DNA of 64,000 nt from Ructibacterium sp965146665 (lineage in GTDB: Bacteria > Bacillota > Clostridia > Monoglobales > Monoglobaceae). The stretch is taken from the NCBI GenBank assembly GCA_965146665.1, contig CBCTHE010000001.1, positions 124,001 through 188,000 of the forward strand. Reading direction: 5' to 3'. The position numbers and the translations under genes are program-made. How positions within the stretch are numbered: the stretch's first letter is position 1; each line of letters begins with the position of its first letter. Positions 1-8,315 of the stretch are shown here, piece after piece. The notes below the pieces were generated by a model, which searched no databases, was not told the origin of the DNA, and saw nothing but the letters and a program-made list of their open reading frames with translations.

Positions 1-46
1 TAGCCTTCTCCTTTCTATGACTTAAAATACTGTTTTGGTCATAGAT

Positions 47-75
47 ATAATACATCGAACATCTCCAAAAGTCAA
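47..75 (-). promoter_or_regulatory. Promoter for a minus-strand gene starting just left of the window
   Basis: On the minus strand a -35 box TTGACT (70-75) and a -10 box TATTAT (47-52) are separated by exactly 17 bp. Positions 1-20 read on the minus strand end in a ribosome binding site, AAAGGAG, a few bases before the edge. A minus-strand ICE gene should therefore start immediately left of position 1. The promoter is divergent from the XRE gene and could be its target. Confidence 0.6.
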
Positions 76-225
76 GTGGTTTGCCATAAATTTTCGGACA
101 CGATATTAAATATCCTTATACAGGAGATTGTATTTCTTATTACAAGAGATTTCACATCGTTTAACTGGAAGCTACATCTCTGTAAAATATAAGGGTAAGA
201 TTTTCAGAGTATAGGTGGTGAGCTA

Positions 226-588
226 ATGGACGAAAGGAACAATCATTTTGACTTCGATTTTACGCCGATAGGACAGGCTATCAAGAAAGCCCGTGAAGCC
301 AGAGGGATGACGAGGGAAGAGCTTTCTGGGATAATCGGCTATGCTCCCAGACACATCCAATCTATCGAAAATGAGGGGCAGTACCCAAGCATCGAGCTGT
401 TTATCCAACTTATTACGATGTTTGATGTGTCGGTTGACGAGTGCATATTCCCAAATAAGGAAGTCAAAAAAAGTTCTGTCCGCAGACGCTTAGACGCAAA
501 GCTCAACAGATTAGATGATAGAGAGCTTTCCGTTATAGAAGCAACTGTAAACGGACTATGTAAGGCAAAAGAGGAAACAGAGGAATAA
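226..588 (+). CDS. XRE-family helix-turn-helix regulator of the ICE
   Basis: This 120-residue protein has an N-terminal Cro/CI-type helix-turn-helix at about residues 15-70, including the typical REARGMTREELS, YAPRHIQSIE and PSIELFIQL blocks. A charged C-terminal helix (residues 75-120) may dimerise. GGTGG lies just before the ATG. It is the only clear plus-strand gene of the ICE part. It converges on the CHAP gene, whose stop lies 28 bp away, and diverges from the promoter at 47-75. By position it probably controls the recombination or transfer genes to the left. Its own promoter may be TTTAAC-17-TAAAAT at about 158-187, a weak match. Confidence 0.85.
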   Translation: MDERNNHFDFDFTPIGQAIKKAREARGMTREELSGIIGYAPRHIQSIENEGQYPSIELFIQLITMFDVSVDECIFPNKEVKKSSVRRRLDAKLNRLDDRELSVIEATVNGLCKAKEETEE

Positions 589-615
589 GCCCCTCTGTTT
601 TTCTTTTGCCCGATT

Positions 616-2412
616 TTAATAGGCAGGGATGCCGTAGCCGTAGATGGAGCTACTTCCAACAGGGTAGCTCCGCTGCCTGCAAGCATCTCCAGAGTTGCCC
701 TCCACGGTGTAGACGATGCCGCCCTCGCACCGTTCCACAATGCCTACATGGTCGGTTTCCCCGTCACCCTCCCAGTCAAAGAAGATGATTTGTCCCGCTT
801 CTGGCGTAAAGCTGCCGTCCTGCCATTGTCCTCTGTCCTTAAACCACTGAGAGCCGTTGACGCAGCCCGCAAACTTGGGGATAACGCCGCTGTCGATATA
901 GCCGCACTGGTCGGCACACCATGAAACAAAACAGGCACACCATTCTACACGCCCATCAAAGCCATACCAACTCCAGTACGGCTCGCCGCCTGCGTTGCCT
1001 ACCTGCGACAGAGCCACGGTAACGATTTCGCCGTCCCCGATGGTGATGCCGTAAAGCACCGCAGACCAGAGGGAATTGTTTTCCTCGGCAAGTAATTCCG
1101 ATAGCTGCTGCCGCTGTTCCTCGTTGAAGCCGTATTTGTCCGCCATTTCCTCGGCGGTCTTGTGGCTCACGGTGATATAAAGGTAGGTCTGGGTGACGGT
1201 GGTTTCCGTTTCCACGATATTCCCGTGACCGTCATCACTCTCGATTATCTGGGTTTCGGTCTTGCTCTCGGTGCGGGAGCTGATTTCATTCATCTCCCAG
1301 AAGATGTCCTTTAGGAGCTGCTTCTTGTTATCGTCCATCGTGGCGACTTCCTGCGGGTTGTCTGGGTCGGTGGTAGTCTTGACGGAGTATACCGCAAGCA
1401 CCTCTTTCCAGACCGCACGGCTTCCCGACATCTCCAGCACATCGTGGGATGTGTTGTTGATGATTTCATCAAGGCGGCTGTCGTAATCGGCGTTGATTTC
1501 ACGGACTACGGTCTGCATGGTCATTCCGTTGCCAGAATCCTCGCCCGAAAAGAAGATACCGAACACCGAGCCAACAAGCAGCCCGATAAGGCAGATAATG
1601 AGTATCACCGCAACGGCAATCCACCCGCCCGCCATGATTGCCGCTATCAGAGCCTTTGTGCCTGCGATAATCGCCTTGATTGCCGCAAGGGTAGCCTTGA
1701 CCGCCACTTTCACGGCGTGGGCTGTCGCCTTGGCGGTGGCTTTTGCTGCCTGTGCCGCCCGTTGTGCTGCTTTGGCGGAAGCCTTTGCCGCTGCCTTGGT
1801 CGCCTTGGCGGTCTGCTCGGTGGTTTTAATCGCCGCTTTTGAGGTCGCCTGTGCCGTCTTTACGCCTTTTTCGGCTGTCTTGACCGTACCCTTGGCGGTA
1901 GATTTCACCGTTTTTTCCGTATTTCGGGCGGTGGTCTTGATGGTCTTTTGCCCCTGCTGACGGGTCTTTATCAACTGGCTTTTGCCATTTGCACCTACAT
2001 TGGCAGGGGCATCGGGGGCAGGAGAACGGCTCACCGTCCCGTGACGGGGCTGTGAGCCGTTCCGTTCTGCAGCAGCCTGTGCTTTTTTCTTCTCGGCGGC
2101 TTTCGCCGCCCTTTTCTGCTTGAAGTCTGCCGCCTTATCCTTTGCCTTGATGATGTTTTCCTTAGTGGTCTGGACGGATTTCTGCCCCTGCTTGTTGAAT
2201 TGGTGTATGCCCTCGTCCTTTACACGGTCTGCGGTATAGGAGATTTTATCCGCCGCATACTCGGTAGCAGAGTTTTCCTCCCCATAATAGCCCTGCTCCG
2301 CCTTGTCCTTAGTCTTGGCATAGGCGGCTTTCATACGCTCCGAAGCGACAGCCGCCTTGTCAATGGTCTTAATCGTGCCTTTGACCGCATCTCTGGTCTT
2401 TATATCAGCCAT
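616..2412 (-). CDS. CHAP-domain cell-wall hydrolase of the conjugation machine (CD1108-like)
   Basis: This 598-residue protein probably opens peptidoglycan for the transfer channel, the role of VirB1 in other systems. Residues 1-140 are charged and helical. Residues 150-250 are an Ala/Lys/Thr-rich, low-complexity, probably coiled-coil stretch. A membrane segment at about 255-285 is followed by an extracellular linker. The C-terminal CHAP amidase/endopeptidase domain covers about residues 465-598. Likely catalytic residues are Cys492 in EWCACFVSWC, His555 in DHVGIVE and Asn573 in VEGNS. It is the last gene of the conjugation run and lies next to sortase B. A good AGGAGG site precedes the ATG. 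The Ala-rich stretch reflects repeated GCC codons and is not a separate DNA repeat. Confidence 0.88.
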   Translation of the reverse strand: MADIKTRDAVKGTIKTIDKAAVASERMKAAYAKTKDKAEQGYYGEENSATEYAADKISYTADRVKDEGIHQFNKQGQKSVQTTKENIIKAKDKAADFKQKRAAKAAEKKKAQAAAERNGSQPRHGTVSRSPAPDAPANVGANGKSQLIKTRQQGQKTIKTTARNTEKTVKSTAKGTVKTAEKGVKTAQATSKAAIKTTEQTAKATKAAAKASAKAAQRAAQAAKATAKATAHAVKVAVKATLAAIKAIIAGTKALIAAIMAGGWIAVAVILIICLIGLLVGSVFGIFFSGEDSGNGMTMQTVVREINADYDSRLDEIINNTSHDVLEMSGSRAVWKEVLAVYSVKTTTDPDNPQEVATMDDNKKQLLKDIFWEMNEISSRTESKTETQIIESDDGHGNIVETETTVTQTYLYITVSHKTAEEMADKYGFNEEQRQQLSELLAEENNSLWSAVLYGITIGDGEIVTVALSQVGNAGGEPYWSWYGFDGRVEWCACFVSWCADQCGYIDSGVIPKFAGCVNGSQWFKDRGQWQDGSFTPEAGQIIFFDWEGDGETDHVGIVERCEGGIVYTVEGNSGDACRQRSYPVGSSSIYGYGIPAY

Positions 2413-2447
2413 AGAAAACCTCCTTTCCCAGAGGATTTGCGTTCAAG

Positions 2448-3233
2448 TCAGTCCGCCTTTTTTGCCACCACCACAAGCCTGCCGTTCTGGGCGGAGTATT
2501 CGCAGGTGGATAGGGTAATGAGCCTGTCGCCGTATTCAGCAGTCACGCCCGTGTCGTAAAGGGCAAGCTCTTTGCATTTCTCCACATAGGCGTTAAATTC
2601 GTCCTCGTTCTTTGCATTGACAAAATCATAATAGCGGAAGCCCTCCAAGCTGTACGCCACGGTCTTGAATACCGCAATCACCTCATATTCGTTATGCTGC
2701 GTGAGGGTGTCAAACTGGATAGTCTTGTGTTCTTCATAGAAGCTCTGGGATTTGTATTCTTCCAAAGCTCCGAACATCTTTTGACCTTTGATGTGGTGTC
2801 CGTAAATCACAAGGTTGTCGCTTGCGGCAATGTCGCAATCTTCCTGCACATAGGGTGTACCCAAGTCGCTGTATTCCTTTTCAAAATTGTGCTTCAGATA
2901 GAAATTCGGCTCGTTGGGTGTCTGCATGACGGGATAATTGATACTCGTTCCCTCCACCTTAATCCATCCCACCATATCGGGATTTTGCAAAAACAGCTCG
3001 CCGTACTCTGGCAGTATGCTTTCTTCCTCCGTCAGCGGAATTTCGGGAGCTTGGCTCTCATCCTCCTGTGCCTGCTCTACTTTTTCGGCAATTTCCTCAA
3101 AGGCTTCCGTCTGCTCGTTCTGGTGTGCGTAGTGGTCGCAGACATGAAAGCCGCAAAAAGCCGCCGCACCTAAAAGGCAGACGGCGGCAGCGATGCAGAT
3201 AACAGACTGGTACTTTTTCAGATATTCTTTCAT
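2448..3233 (-). CDS. srtB: Class B sortase
   Basis: This 261-residue membrane-anchored transpeptidase attaches surface proteins to the cell wall. An N-terminal membrane segment covers about residues 9-30, followed by an acidic linker. The sortase fold starts near residue 75, with WIKVEGTSINYPVMQ as an early family block. The catalytic triad is visible as His146 in YGHH, Cys244 in TLSTCEY and Arg252 in NGRLVVVAKK. The extra helix region between the His and Cys blocks fits class B rather than class A. The obvious substrate in the same ICE is the large adhesin at 26791-30984, which ends in a TPKTG sorting signal. It lies between the CHAP gene and a small unknown gene, all on the same strand with short gaps. 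Confidence 0.92.
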   Translation of the reverse strand: MKEYLKKYQSVICIAAAVCLLGAAAFCGFHVCDHYAHQNEQTEAFEEIAEKVEQAQEDESQAPEIPLTEEESILPEYGELFLQNPDMVGWIKVEGTSINYPVMQTPNEPNFYLKHNFEKEYSDLGTPYVQEDCDIAASDNLVIYGHHIKGQKMFGALEEYKSQSFYEEHKTIQFDTLTQHNEYEVIAVFKTVAYSLEGFRYYDFVNAKNEDEFNAYVEKCKELALYDTGVTAEYGDRLITLSTCEYSAQNGRLVVVAKKAD

Positions 3234-3256
3234 AGGCTTTCTTTTCCTTTCTTGGT

Positions 3257-3661
3257 TTACCTTACATTATCGGTGTACTGCTTAGGTGCGGGTAAATCCC
3301 TGCAATATTCGGGATACCTCACCTTGATGCCCTCCATGAAGTAGGGGGCGAACTCGCAGCAGAATAATTCCTCTGGCGTGGAATACCTCTCATGCCCCTC
3401 CTCTGCGTAGCCGTTCCAGAGGTTAAAAGCAAGGTGGCAGACCTTGACCGTACCGCTTGTCTGCCATCCGCTGTGCATCCCCTCTGGCACGATACAGTCC
3501 GTCTTGAAATCGAACATGGTGTTGATGTTATTCCTCGTTTCTTCCGCAATTCCCATTACATAGAAAAACGCCCTGTGATAGCAGTCGTTTACCCTGCATT
3601 TCATCATGTTCTCCAGAAAGAAATCACGGTGAGCCGTGTTGCGAAACCTTATATCCGCCAT
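3257..3661 (-). CDS. Small conserved ICE protein (DUF6075-like)
   Basis: This 134-residue soluble protein resembles a small family often found beside VirB4 in clostridial ICEs; I recall it as DUF6075, but that name is not certain. It starts with ADIRFRNTAHRDFFLENM, contains several Cys and aromatic residues, and has a central HLAFNLWNG block. No signal peptide, membrane segment or catalytic motif is evident. A good AAGGAGG site precedes the start. It sits 15 bp downstream of virB4 and 23 bp upstream of srtB, so it is probably co-transcribed with the transfer genes. Its function is unknown. Confidence 0.7.
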   Translation of the reverse strand: MADIRFRNTAHRDFFLENMMKCRVNDCYHRAFFYVMGIAEETRNNINTMFDFKTDCIVPEGMHSGWQTSGTVKVCHLAFNLWNGYAEEGHERYSTPEELFCCEFAPYFMEGIKVRYPEYCRDLPAPKQYTDNVR

Positions 3662-3676
3662 AAAAATCCTCCTTTC

Positions 3677-6010
3677 TTAAACCTCCCCGAACTTGGTTGT
3701 CATCAGCCTATATAGCTCCGTGTTGCGGGGGAACTTGTTGACAAACGGCACGAGGGAGCTGCCCACTTTCAAAAGCCCTTGTCCTGCCCCCACATTGGTG
3801 ATATAGCTCATCTGCAAGTCGGAGATGTTAAGGAGCTTTGCAAGCTCGATACGGTCTGTGGACGCTTGATTAAGCATGATAATGAACTCGCTGTTGGCAA
3901 GCATCGTCCTCGCCGTGTGGCTCTGCAAGAGGTCGTCTACATTCTGGGTGATGCCGGTACAGTACGCCCCGTATTTCCGCACACGCTTCCAGAGGGTAAA
4001 GAGGAAGTTTGCAGAATACTCATGCTGAAAGAGCAGGTAAATCTCGTCAATGAAGATAAAGGTGTTCCTGCCCCTTGCCCTGTTCTGGGTGATGCGGTTT
4101 AGGATGCTGTCAAGTACCACAAGCATCCCGATAGGCTGTAACTGCTTGCCCAAGTCCAGAATGTCATAGCAGATAAGGCGGCTCTTGGTATCCACATTCG
4201 TGTGCTTGGCAAAGGTGTTGAGAGAGCCGTCCGTGAAAAGCTCAATCGCAAGGGCAATTTCCTGTGCTTCTGGCTCGTTCTGTTTCAGCAGTTCCTCACG
4301 GAAATCCTGCAAGGTGGGCGGCACTCCCATATAGTTGCCCTGCTGATAGTGGCGATACACCGAAGCCGTGCAGCGGTCTATGATAGATTTCTGCTTTGCC
4401 CCAAGGCTCGCCCCGCCGATGAGCTGCTCGCAGAGGGATAAAATAAACTCTGATTTGAGGATGACAGGGTTTGCCCCATCTCCGTAATCAGAGTTCATAT
4501 CCATAGCGTTGATGTGGTTGTCGCTTGTAGCCGAAATGTGGATAACCTCGCCCTGCATGGCTTTCACAAGGGGCGAATATTCTCTCTCTGGGTCTATGAT
4601 AATCACATCGGCATTGGGGTCGGTGAGGATGATGTTCGTCATTTCCTCCTTTGCCGTGAAAGACTTGCCCGCCCCAGACACGCCGAGGATAAAGGAATTG
4701 CCGTTCAAGAGGTGGCGGCGGTTGGCGATTATCATGTTCTTGGAGATAACATTCTGCCCGTAATACACGCCGTTCTCATGGTAGATTTCCTGCACACGGA
4801 ACGGGATAAACACGGCAAGGCTCTCTGTGGTGAGGGTGCGGAAAGCGTCAATCTTCCTTACGCCAAAGGGCAGGGCGGTGTTCAGACCGTCCATCTGCTG
4901 AAATTTCAGCACGGCGAACTGGCAGAGGTGCTTCCTCGCCGTGGTGAGCAGGGCTTCCGTGTCGTTGTCGAGCTGCTCCTTGCTCTCCGCCGTATGCACC
5001 ATCGTGAGGACGGCAAACATCATCCTCTGGTCACGGGTGGTCAAATCGTCCAGAAACTCCTTGCTTTCCTTTCGCTGCTGCTCCAAGTCATAGGGGATGA
5101 CGGCGGAAAAGTTGTTGTTCTGATTCTGCTTCCTCTGCCAGTTGGTGATATTGGTTTCCACACCAAGCAGGCGGTTTTCCACCTCCCGCACGGCTTCGTC
5201 CGTAGGGACGGGTACGACATCCACGGAGAGCATCATGTTACGGTTAAGCTCGCAAAGCTCCGCCACCATGCTGTCCTTGATATAGGCGGCGTATTCCCGC
5301 AGGAATATCACACGCCCGTACCTGTCGCCAATCTTGAAATAGTCCTTTTCAAACTCAAAGGTGTCGGGGCAGATGAAGTCCTTGAAGTCGTGACCTTTCC
5401 GCATGGTCTGGGAGAGGTCGAAGCGGAACGCCGTTTCCTCGCCCGTGCGGTAGAAGTCGTGGAAGATGCGGAGCTTTTCTTCCGCATCAAGCTCCGTGCA
5501 TTTCGAGCCGAGCCGTGAGAAGTGGGCGATAAGGTCAGCACCCACACGGGCAAAATAATTGCGGGCTTCCTCAATGTTCTTCTTGCACACGGATACGGTC
5601 ACATACTTATCCTGCACGATGGAATTAGCTCCCGTTGCCTTGTCGAGCAGCATCTTGTTATACTCTTTGCGGTACTTATCCAGACCGTCATCCGCCATAG
5701 GGATTAAGATGGTCTGCTCAAAATCCGCCTTGTTCAAGCGGCGGTTGTTGATGGTGATTTTCGTGGTCGCTCCGCTGTCGAGGGAGTTAAGCAGCTCCGA
5801 GTATTCAAGGAACATGGCTTCCTTGTCCTCACGGCTCGCCACGGCATAGTTGATGTCCTCAAACTTAAAGGTCTTTGCGTATTTGTTCCTGCCCACCAGA
5901 AAAATGCCGTCCTCCCAGATGGTATTGATGGGGATGACCGCCTGCACCGATTTCGGCACAACGAATTTCTCCTTGTCCTGCTTGAACAGGTTTTTAAGCG
6001 TCTTTAACAT
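3677..6010 (-). CDS. virB4: VirB4-type conjugation ATPase (CD1110-like)
   Basis: This 777-residue protein is the motor ATPase of the type IV secretion channel, acting at the inner face of the membrane. The N-terminal half carries the CagE/TrbE/VirB4 fold. The C-terminal half is a RecA-like ATPase with Walker A GVSGAGKSF at about residue 443 and Walker B TFIFIDEIYLLF at about residue 655. The length is normal for the Tn1549-type family. The start overlaps the 3' end of the PrgI gene by 17 bp, a usual VirB3-VirB4 coupling. It stands downstream of the VirB6-like and PrgI genes and upstream of the wall-processing genes. Confidence 0.95.
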   Translation of the reverse strand: MLKTLKNLFKQDKEKFVVPKSVQAVIPINTIWEDGIFLVGRNKYAKTFKFEDINYAVASREDKEAMFLEYSELLNSLDSGATTKITINNRRLNKADFEQTILIPMADDGLDKYRKEYNKMLLDKATGANSIVQDKYVTVSVCKKNIEEARNYFARVGADLIAHFSRLGSKCTELDAEEKLRIFHDFYRTGEETAFRFDLSQTMRKGHDFKDFICPDTFEFEKDYFKIGDRYGRVIFLREYAAYIKDSMVAELCELNRNMMLSVDVVPVPTDEAVREVENRLLGVETNITNWQRKQNQNNNFSAVIPYDLEQQRKESKEFLDDLTTRDQRMMFAVLTMVHTAESKEQLDNDTEALLTTARKHLCQFAVLKFQQMDGLNTALPFGVRKIDAFRTLTTESLAVFIPFRVQEIYHENGVYYGQNVISKNMIIANRRHLLNGNSFILGVSGAGKSFTAKEEMTNIILTDPNADVIIIDPEREYSPLVKAMQGEVIHISATSDNHINAMDMNSDYGDGANPVILKSEFILSLCEQLIGGASLGAKQKSIIDRCTASVYRHYQQGNYMGVPPTLQDFREELLKQNEPEAQEIALAIELFTDGSLNTFAKHTNVDTKSRLICYDILDLGKQLQPIGMLVVLDSILNRITQNRARGRNTFIFIDEIYLLFQHEYSANFLFTLWKRVRKYGAYCTGITQNVDDLLQSHTARTMLANSEFIIMLNQASTDRIELAKLLNISDLQMSYITNVGAGQGLLKVGSSLVPFVNKFPRNTELYRLMTTKFGEV

Positions 6011-6455
6011 GGTCTACCTCCTTACGCTTCTTAGATTTCTTGGAATGCTTGGGTTTTCTTGCCTTTGCTTTCGCCGCCGTCTGCTTCTTTTTCTTCTGGA
6101 CGGCGGGCAAGCCCTTTTCGTGGGCTTCAAGGGACGGCTTCATGGCTTCGTAGTAGAGATTGTCTGGGGAAAACAAAATCTTCTTAGGCATCAGAAATTC
6201 CGATTTTATCCACGCCCAGACGAACTGCTCCGCCGTCATGCCGTTGTACTTGATAAAGCCCATCATGGCAAAGGGGGAAGCCCCCAGAATACACATCCAG
6301 CTTAGGGTTTCCGTCCCGAACTGCGGGCGGAGCAGGAAATACAAGCCCACCGCCACGCCGCAGGCAAGGACGGAAAAAATGAACTGCCGCATCGACAGCC
6401 CGAAAAACATACTCTCCGTGTAGTTGCGGATTTCCTTATTTATCTTGACTTCCAA
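5994..6455 (-). CDS. prgI: PrgI-family (VirB3-like) membrane protein
   Basis: This 153-residue protein has two closely spaced membrane segments at about residues 25-45 and 50-70. A long, strongly basic C-terminal tail (KKKKQTAAKAKARKPKHSKK and onward) should sit in the cytoplasm. This is the PrgI/VirB3 layout, a small inner-membrane partner of VirB4. The opening MEVKINKEIRNYTES is typical of the family. It overlaps virB4 by 17 bp, which suggests translational coupling and one assembly unit. Confidence 0.87.
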   Translation of the reverse strand: MEVKINKEIRNYTESMFFGLSMRQFIFSVLACGVAVGLYFLLRPQFGTETLSWMCILGASPFAMMGFIKYNGMTAEQFVWAWIKSEFLMPKKILFSPDNLYYEAMKPSLEAHEKGLPAVQKKKKQTAAKAKARKPKHSKKSKKRKEVDHVKDA

Positions 6456-6469
6456 TCGTTCTCACCTCC

Positions 6470-6772
6470 TTATCGCTCCCTGTCCTCATGTTTGCGAGCA
6501 GGGGGCTGTTTCTGCGTTTCCCTCTGCGGCACAAGGTAGGGCTGTCCGTCACGCTCCTTTACCTGCGTGGGATAGCCCATGACCTTTAATGCTTTTTGCA
6601 GGTCGGACACGCTTTCTTTGTCTGGCTTGCAGACGCCGATTGCCCGATACATCTGCAAGTCGCCGTACCATTTCTCATTCTGGAAATTGTCTGCCCGAAA
6701 GAAAATATCCTCTTTGATTTCCTCAAGGGGCGTTTCAAATATCCTGCGGTATTCCGCTTCAAAATCATACAT
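6470..6772 (-). CDS. Small unknown ICE protein in the transfer operon
   Basis: This 100-residue hydrophilic protein lies between the transfer genes for a 69-residue unknown protein and PrgI. It has an acidic N-terminal half (YDFEAEYRRIFETPLEEIKEDIFF), a middle block that looks like a small alpha/beta domain, and a Gln/Lys/Arg-rich tail. There is no signal peptide, membrane span or catalytic motif. The spacing to its neighbours is about 11-14 bp on both sides, so it is probably translated from the transfer operon. I do not recognise the family. Confidence 0.7.
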   Translation of the reverse strand: MYDFEAEYRRIFETPLEEIKEDIFFRADNFQNEKWYGDLQMYRAIGVCKPDKESVSDLQKALKVMGYPTQVKERDGQPYLVPQRETQKQPPARKHEDRER

Positions 6773-6783
6773 GGCTGTCCTCC

Positions 6784-6993
6784 TTACCTTTCCATTGTGT
6801 TCTTTCTCTTTGGTGCTTTCTTCTGGGACGGGTAGGGGATAAATTCTTCCTCGCCTGCGATGATGCTGTATTCGGAACGCAGGATTGGGTGCGTTTCTCG
6901 TTTTTGCCGCTGACGGATTAGTTCAATGGCTTCCTCTTTCGTAGGCATACTTCCTTGCATTGTCCCGTCCTTAAAAACATAAAACCGTTTCAT
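6784..6993 (-). CDS. Small unknown ICE protein
   Basis: This 69-residue protein has an N-terminal strand-turn block (MKRFYVFKDGTMQGSMPTKEEAIELIRQRQ) and a basic C-terminal tail. A purine-rich GGAGG site precedes the ATG. It is 12 bp downstream of the VirB6-like gene and 11 bp upstream of the 100-residue unknown gene. The FKDGTMQGSMPTKEEAIELI part looks like a small domain that binds a partner, but no family is recognised. It belongs to the transfer operon by position. Confidence 0.68.
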   Translation of the reverse strand: MKRFYVFKDGTMQGSMPTKEEAIELIRQRQKRETHPILRSEYSIIAGEEEFIPYPSQKKAPKRKNTMER

Positions 6994-7005
6994 CGCTGCC
7001 CTCCT

Positions 7006-7842
7006 TTACAAGCCCATCATTTCACGCACGACACGGTCTGCCATCTTGACCGCACCTACAAGGACGAGCATATTGAACACAAGCTCCCCGATATAGCTCC
7101 ACACCATCGACACCGCTGCCGCATCGGGATTGACCGCAGGGGGTGTTGCCGCAAAGAGGGAGAAGATGATGCAGGCAAGCACGATAATCGCTCCCTCCAG
7201 ACATACGGCGGAGTAGCTCTTGATGAAGCTTTTTCCCACGCTCTGGCTCGGTGAGCCTGCAAAGGTGGAAAGCGGCACGGGTGCGATGGCGGTGTAGAGG
7301 TAGAGCTTAAAAAACCTGCCGTACACCGACATAATCATAATGAATGACAGCACCGTGATGAACAGCCCGCCGATGAGCGTCACCGCCCATAGGGGGATGC
7401 TCTCGAAAAATCCGCAGTCCTCCACCGCCGTCACGATTTCCGAGGGAAGTACCGTCTGCTGTGCCGAGCCGAAGCCTGCGGCGTTCATAATGGTAGAGAT
7501 TAGCCCCTGCACAATCTTGAACAGAGCCATCATCAGCTCCAGTCCGTAAGTCACCGCACCTTTGGCAAGGGCAAAGCGGATAAAGAGCTTGAGTGCCTGC
7601 TCTGGACGCTTGACATCGGCAAAGTTGCCTGCGGTACGCATTACGCCCACCACGAAAAACAGTACGAGCAGGGCAAGCCCGATAGCCTGCACCGCACCGT
7701 GGATATTGACAATTACATTCCAGATAGTGCCGCCCTTGAACTGCTCTGGGGATTGGGTTATGAGCTGCCATATCTCCGACAGCTTCTCGTTCCATGTGTT
7801 AAGGGCGTTCTCCAAGTTCTGCACAATCCAGTTATCTGACAT
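7006..7842 (-). CDS. VirB6/TrbL-like polytopic membrane protein (CD1112-like)
   Basis: This 278-residue protein has about six hydrophobic membrane segments, at approximately residues 50-70, 85-110, 150-180, 185-205, 215-235 and 255-270. A polar N-terminal domain of about 45 residues comes first. It matches the VirB6-like channel protein of Tn1549-type ICEs, thought to form part of the inner-membrane translocation pore. GGAGGTGG precedes the start. It is separated from the pilin-like gene by a strong hairpin (7872-7905). Confidence 0.85.
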   Translation of the reverse strand: MSDNWIVQNLENALNTWNEKLSEIWQLITQSPEQFKGGTIWNVIVNIHGAVQAIGLALLVLFFVVGVMRTAGNFADVKRPEQALKLFIRFALAKGAVTYGLELMMALFKIVQGLISTIMNAAGFGSAQQTVLPSEIVTAVEDCGFFESIPLWAVTLIGGLFITVLSFIMIMSVYGRFFKLYLYTAIAPVPLSTFAGSPSQSVGKSFIKSYSAVCLEGAIIVLACIIFSLFAATPPAVNPDAAAVSMVWSYIGELVFNMLVLVGAVKMADRVVREMMGL

Positions 7843-7871
7843 TTGACCACCTCCGTTCTTAAAATTGGGCG

Positions 7872-7905
7872 GCGGGGCAAGTTCCGCAAAGCGGATCTGC
7901 CCCGC
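7872..7905 (-). terminator. Strong intercistronic hairpin after the VirB2-like gene (attenuator or partial terminator)
   Basis: GCGGGGCA (7872-7879) pairs perfectly with TGCCCCGC (7898-7905). Inside this stem CCGC (7884-7887) pairs with GCGG (7891-7894), giving a long GC-rich hairpin. On the minus strand it is followed only by a weak tract, CCAATTTT. It may lower transcription from the pilin-like gene into the channel genes, or protect the upstream message from 3' decay. Full termination is less likely because essential transfer genes lie downstream. Confidence 0.5.
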
Positions 7906-7948
7906 TGCCTTAGTCTTGTGTCAGTCTTTCAATGAGCTGTCTTTTTCC

Positions 7949-8302
7949 TTAGCCCGTGATAAGGGTCAAAATCTCCTTGGCAAAGGTAATCACAACGCCG
8001 CCTGCAAGGGTCAGAAAGCCGTTCGCCCTCTGGGAAGGGTCGTGGGATTTAAGGCTCAAGCCCACCTGCACGATGCCGAAGCCGAGCATAATCATACCGA
8101 CAGCCCTCACCAGACCGAAAATGAAGTCGGAGAGGTTGTTGACAACGGCAATCGGGTCGTTGGCGGCAAAGGCGGTTGTGGTGAAACAGGTCATGCAGAG
8201 AATGAGGGCGACATATACCGCAAGCCCCATCCTGCTCTTTCTGCCCATAGGCAGCTTGGTGGTTGCTTTCTTCTGGGTGTCCTTCTTGTTGAAAAATCTC
8301 AT
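7949..8302 (-). CDS. VirB2-like pilin/channel subunit
   Basis: This 117-residue protein has a basic N-terminus, a hydrophobic signal-like segment (about residues 27-47, ending TTTAFAAND) and two further membrane segments (about 58-80 and 93-112). This is the size and topology of VirB2/TrbC-like subunits, and the same gene occupies this place in Tn1549-like elements, where it has carried misleading names. AAGGAGG precedes the ATG. It lies directly downstream of virD4. A possible signal-peptidase site follows AFA at residues 45-47, but cleavage is only inferred. Confidence 0.72.
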   Translation of the reverse strand: MRFFNKKDTQKKATTKLPMGRKSRMGLAVYVALILCMTCFTTTAFAANDPIAVVNNLSDFIFGLVRAVGMIMLGFGIVQVGLSLKSHDPSQRANGFLTLAGGVVITFAKEILTLITG

Positions 8303-8315
8303 GGTGTAATCCTCC

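Noticed and set aside
1660..1960. Apparent repeat array in the CHAP gene
   Set aside because: The repeated look comes from Ala/Lys/Thr codons of a coiled-coil region and not from true DNA repeat units. No CRISPR-like spacing is present.
4514..5518. 334-codon plus-strand ORF opposite virB4
   Set aside because: It is antisense to a clear VirB4 ATPase, has His/Val-rich composition typical of a shadow frame, and has no ribosome site or family pattern.
7307..7795. 162-codon minus-strand ORF in another frame of the VirB6-like gene
   Set aside because: Unlike tnpV it has no ribosome site or promoter, and its peptide is Arg/Cys-rich noise.
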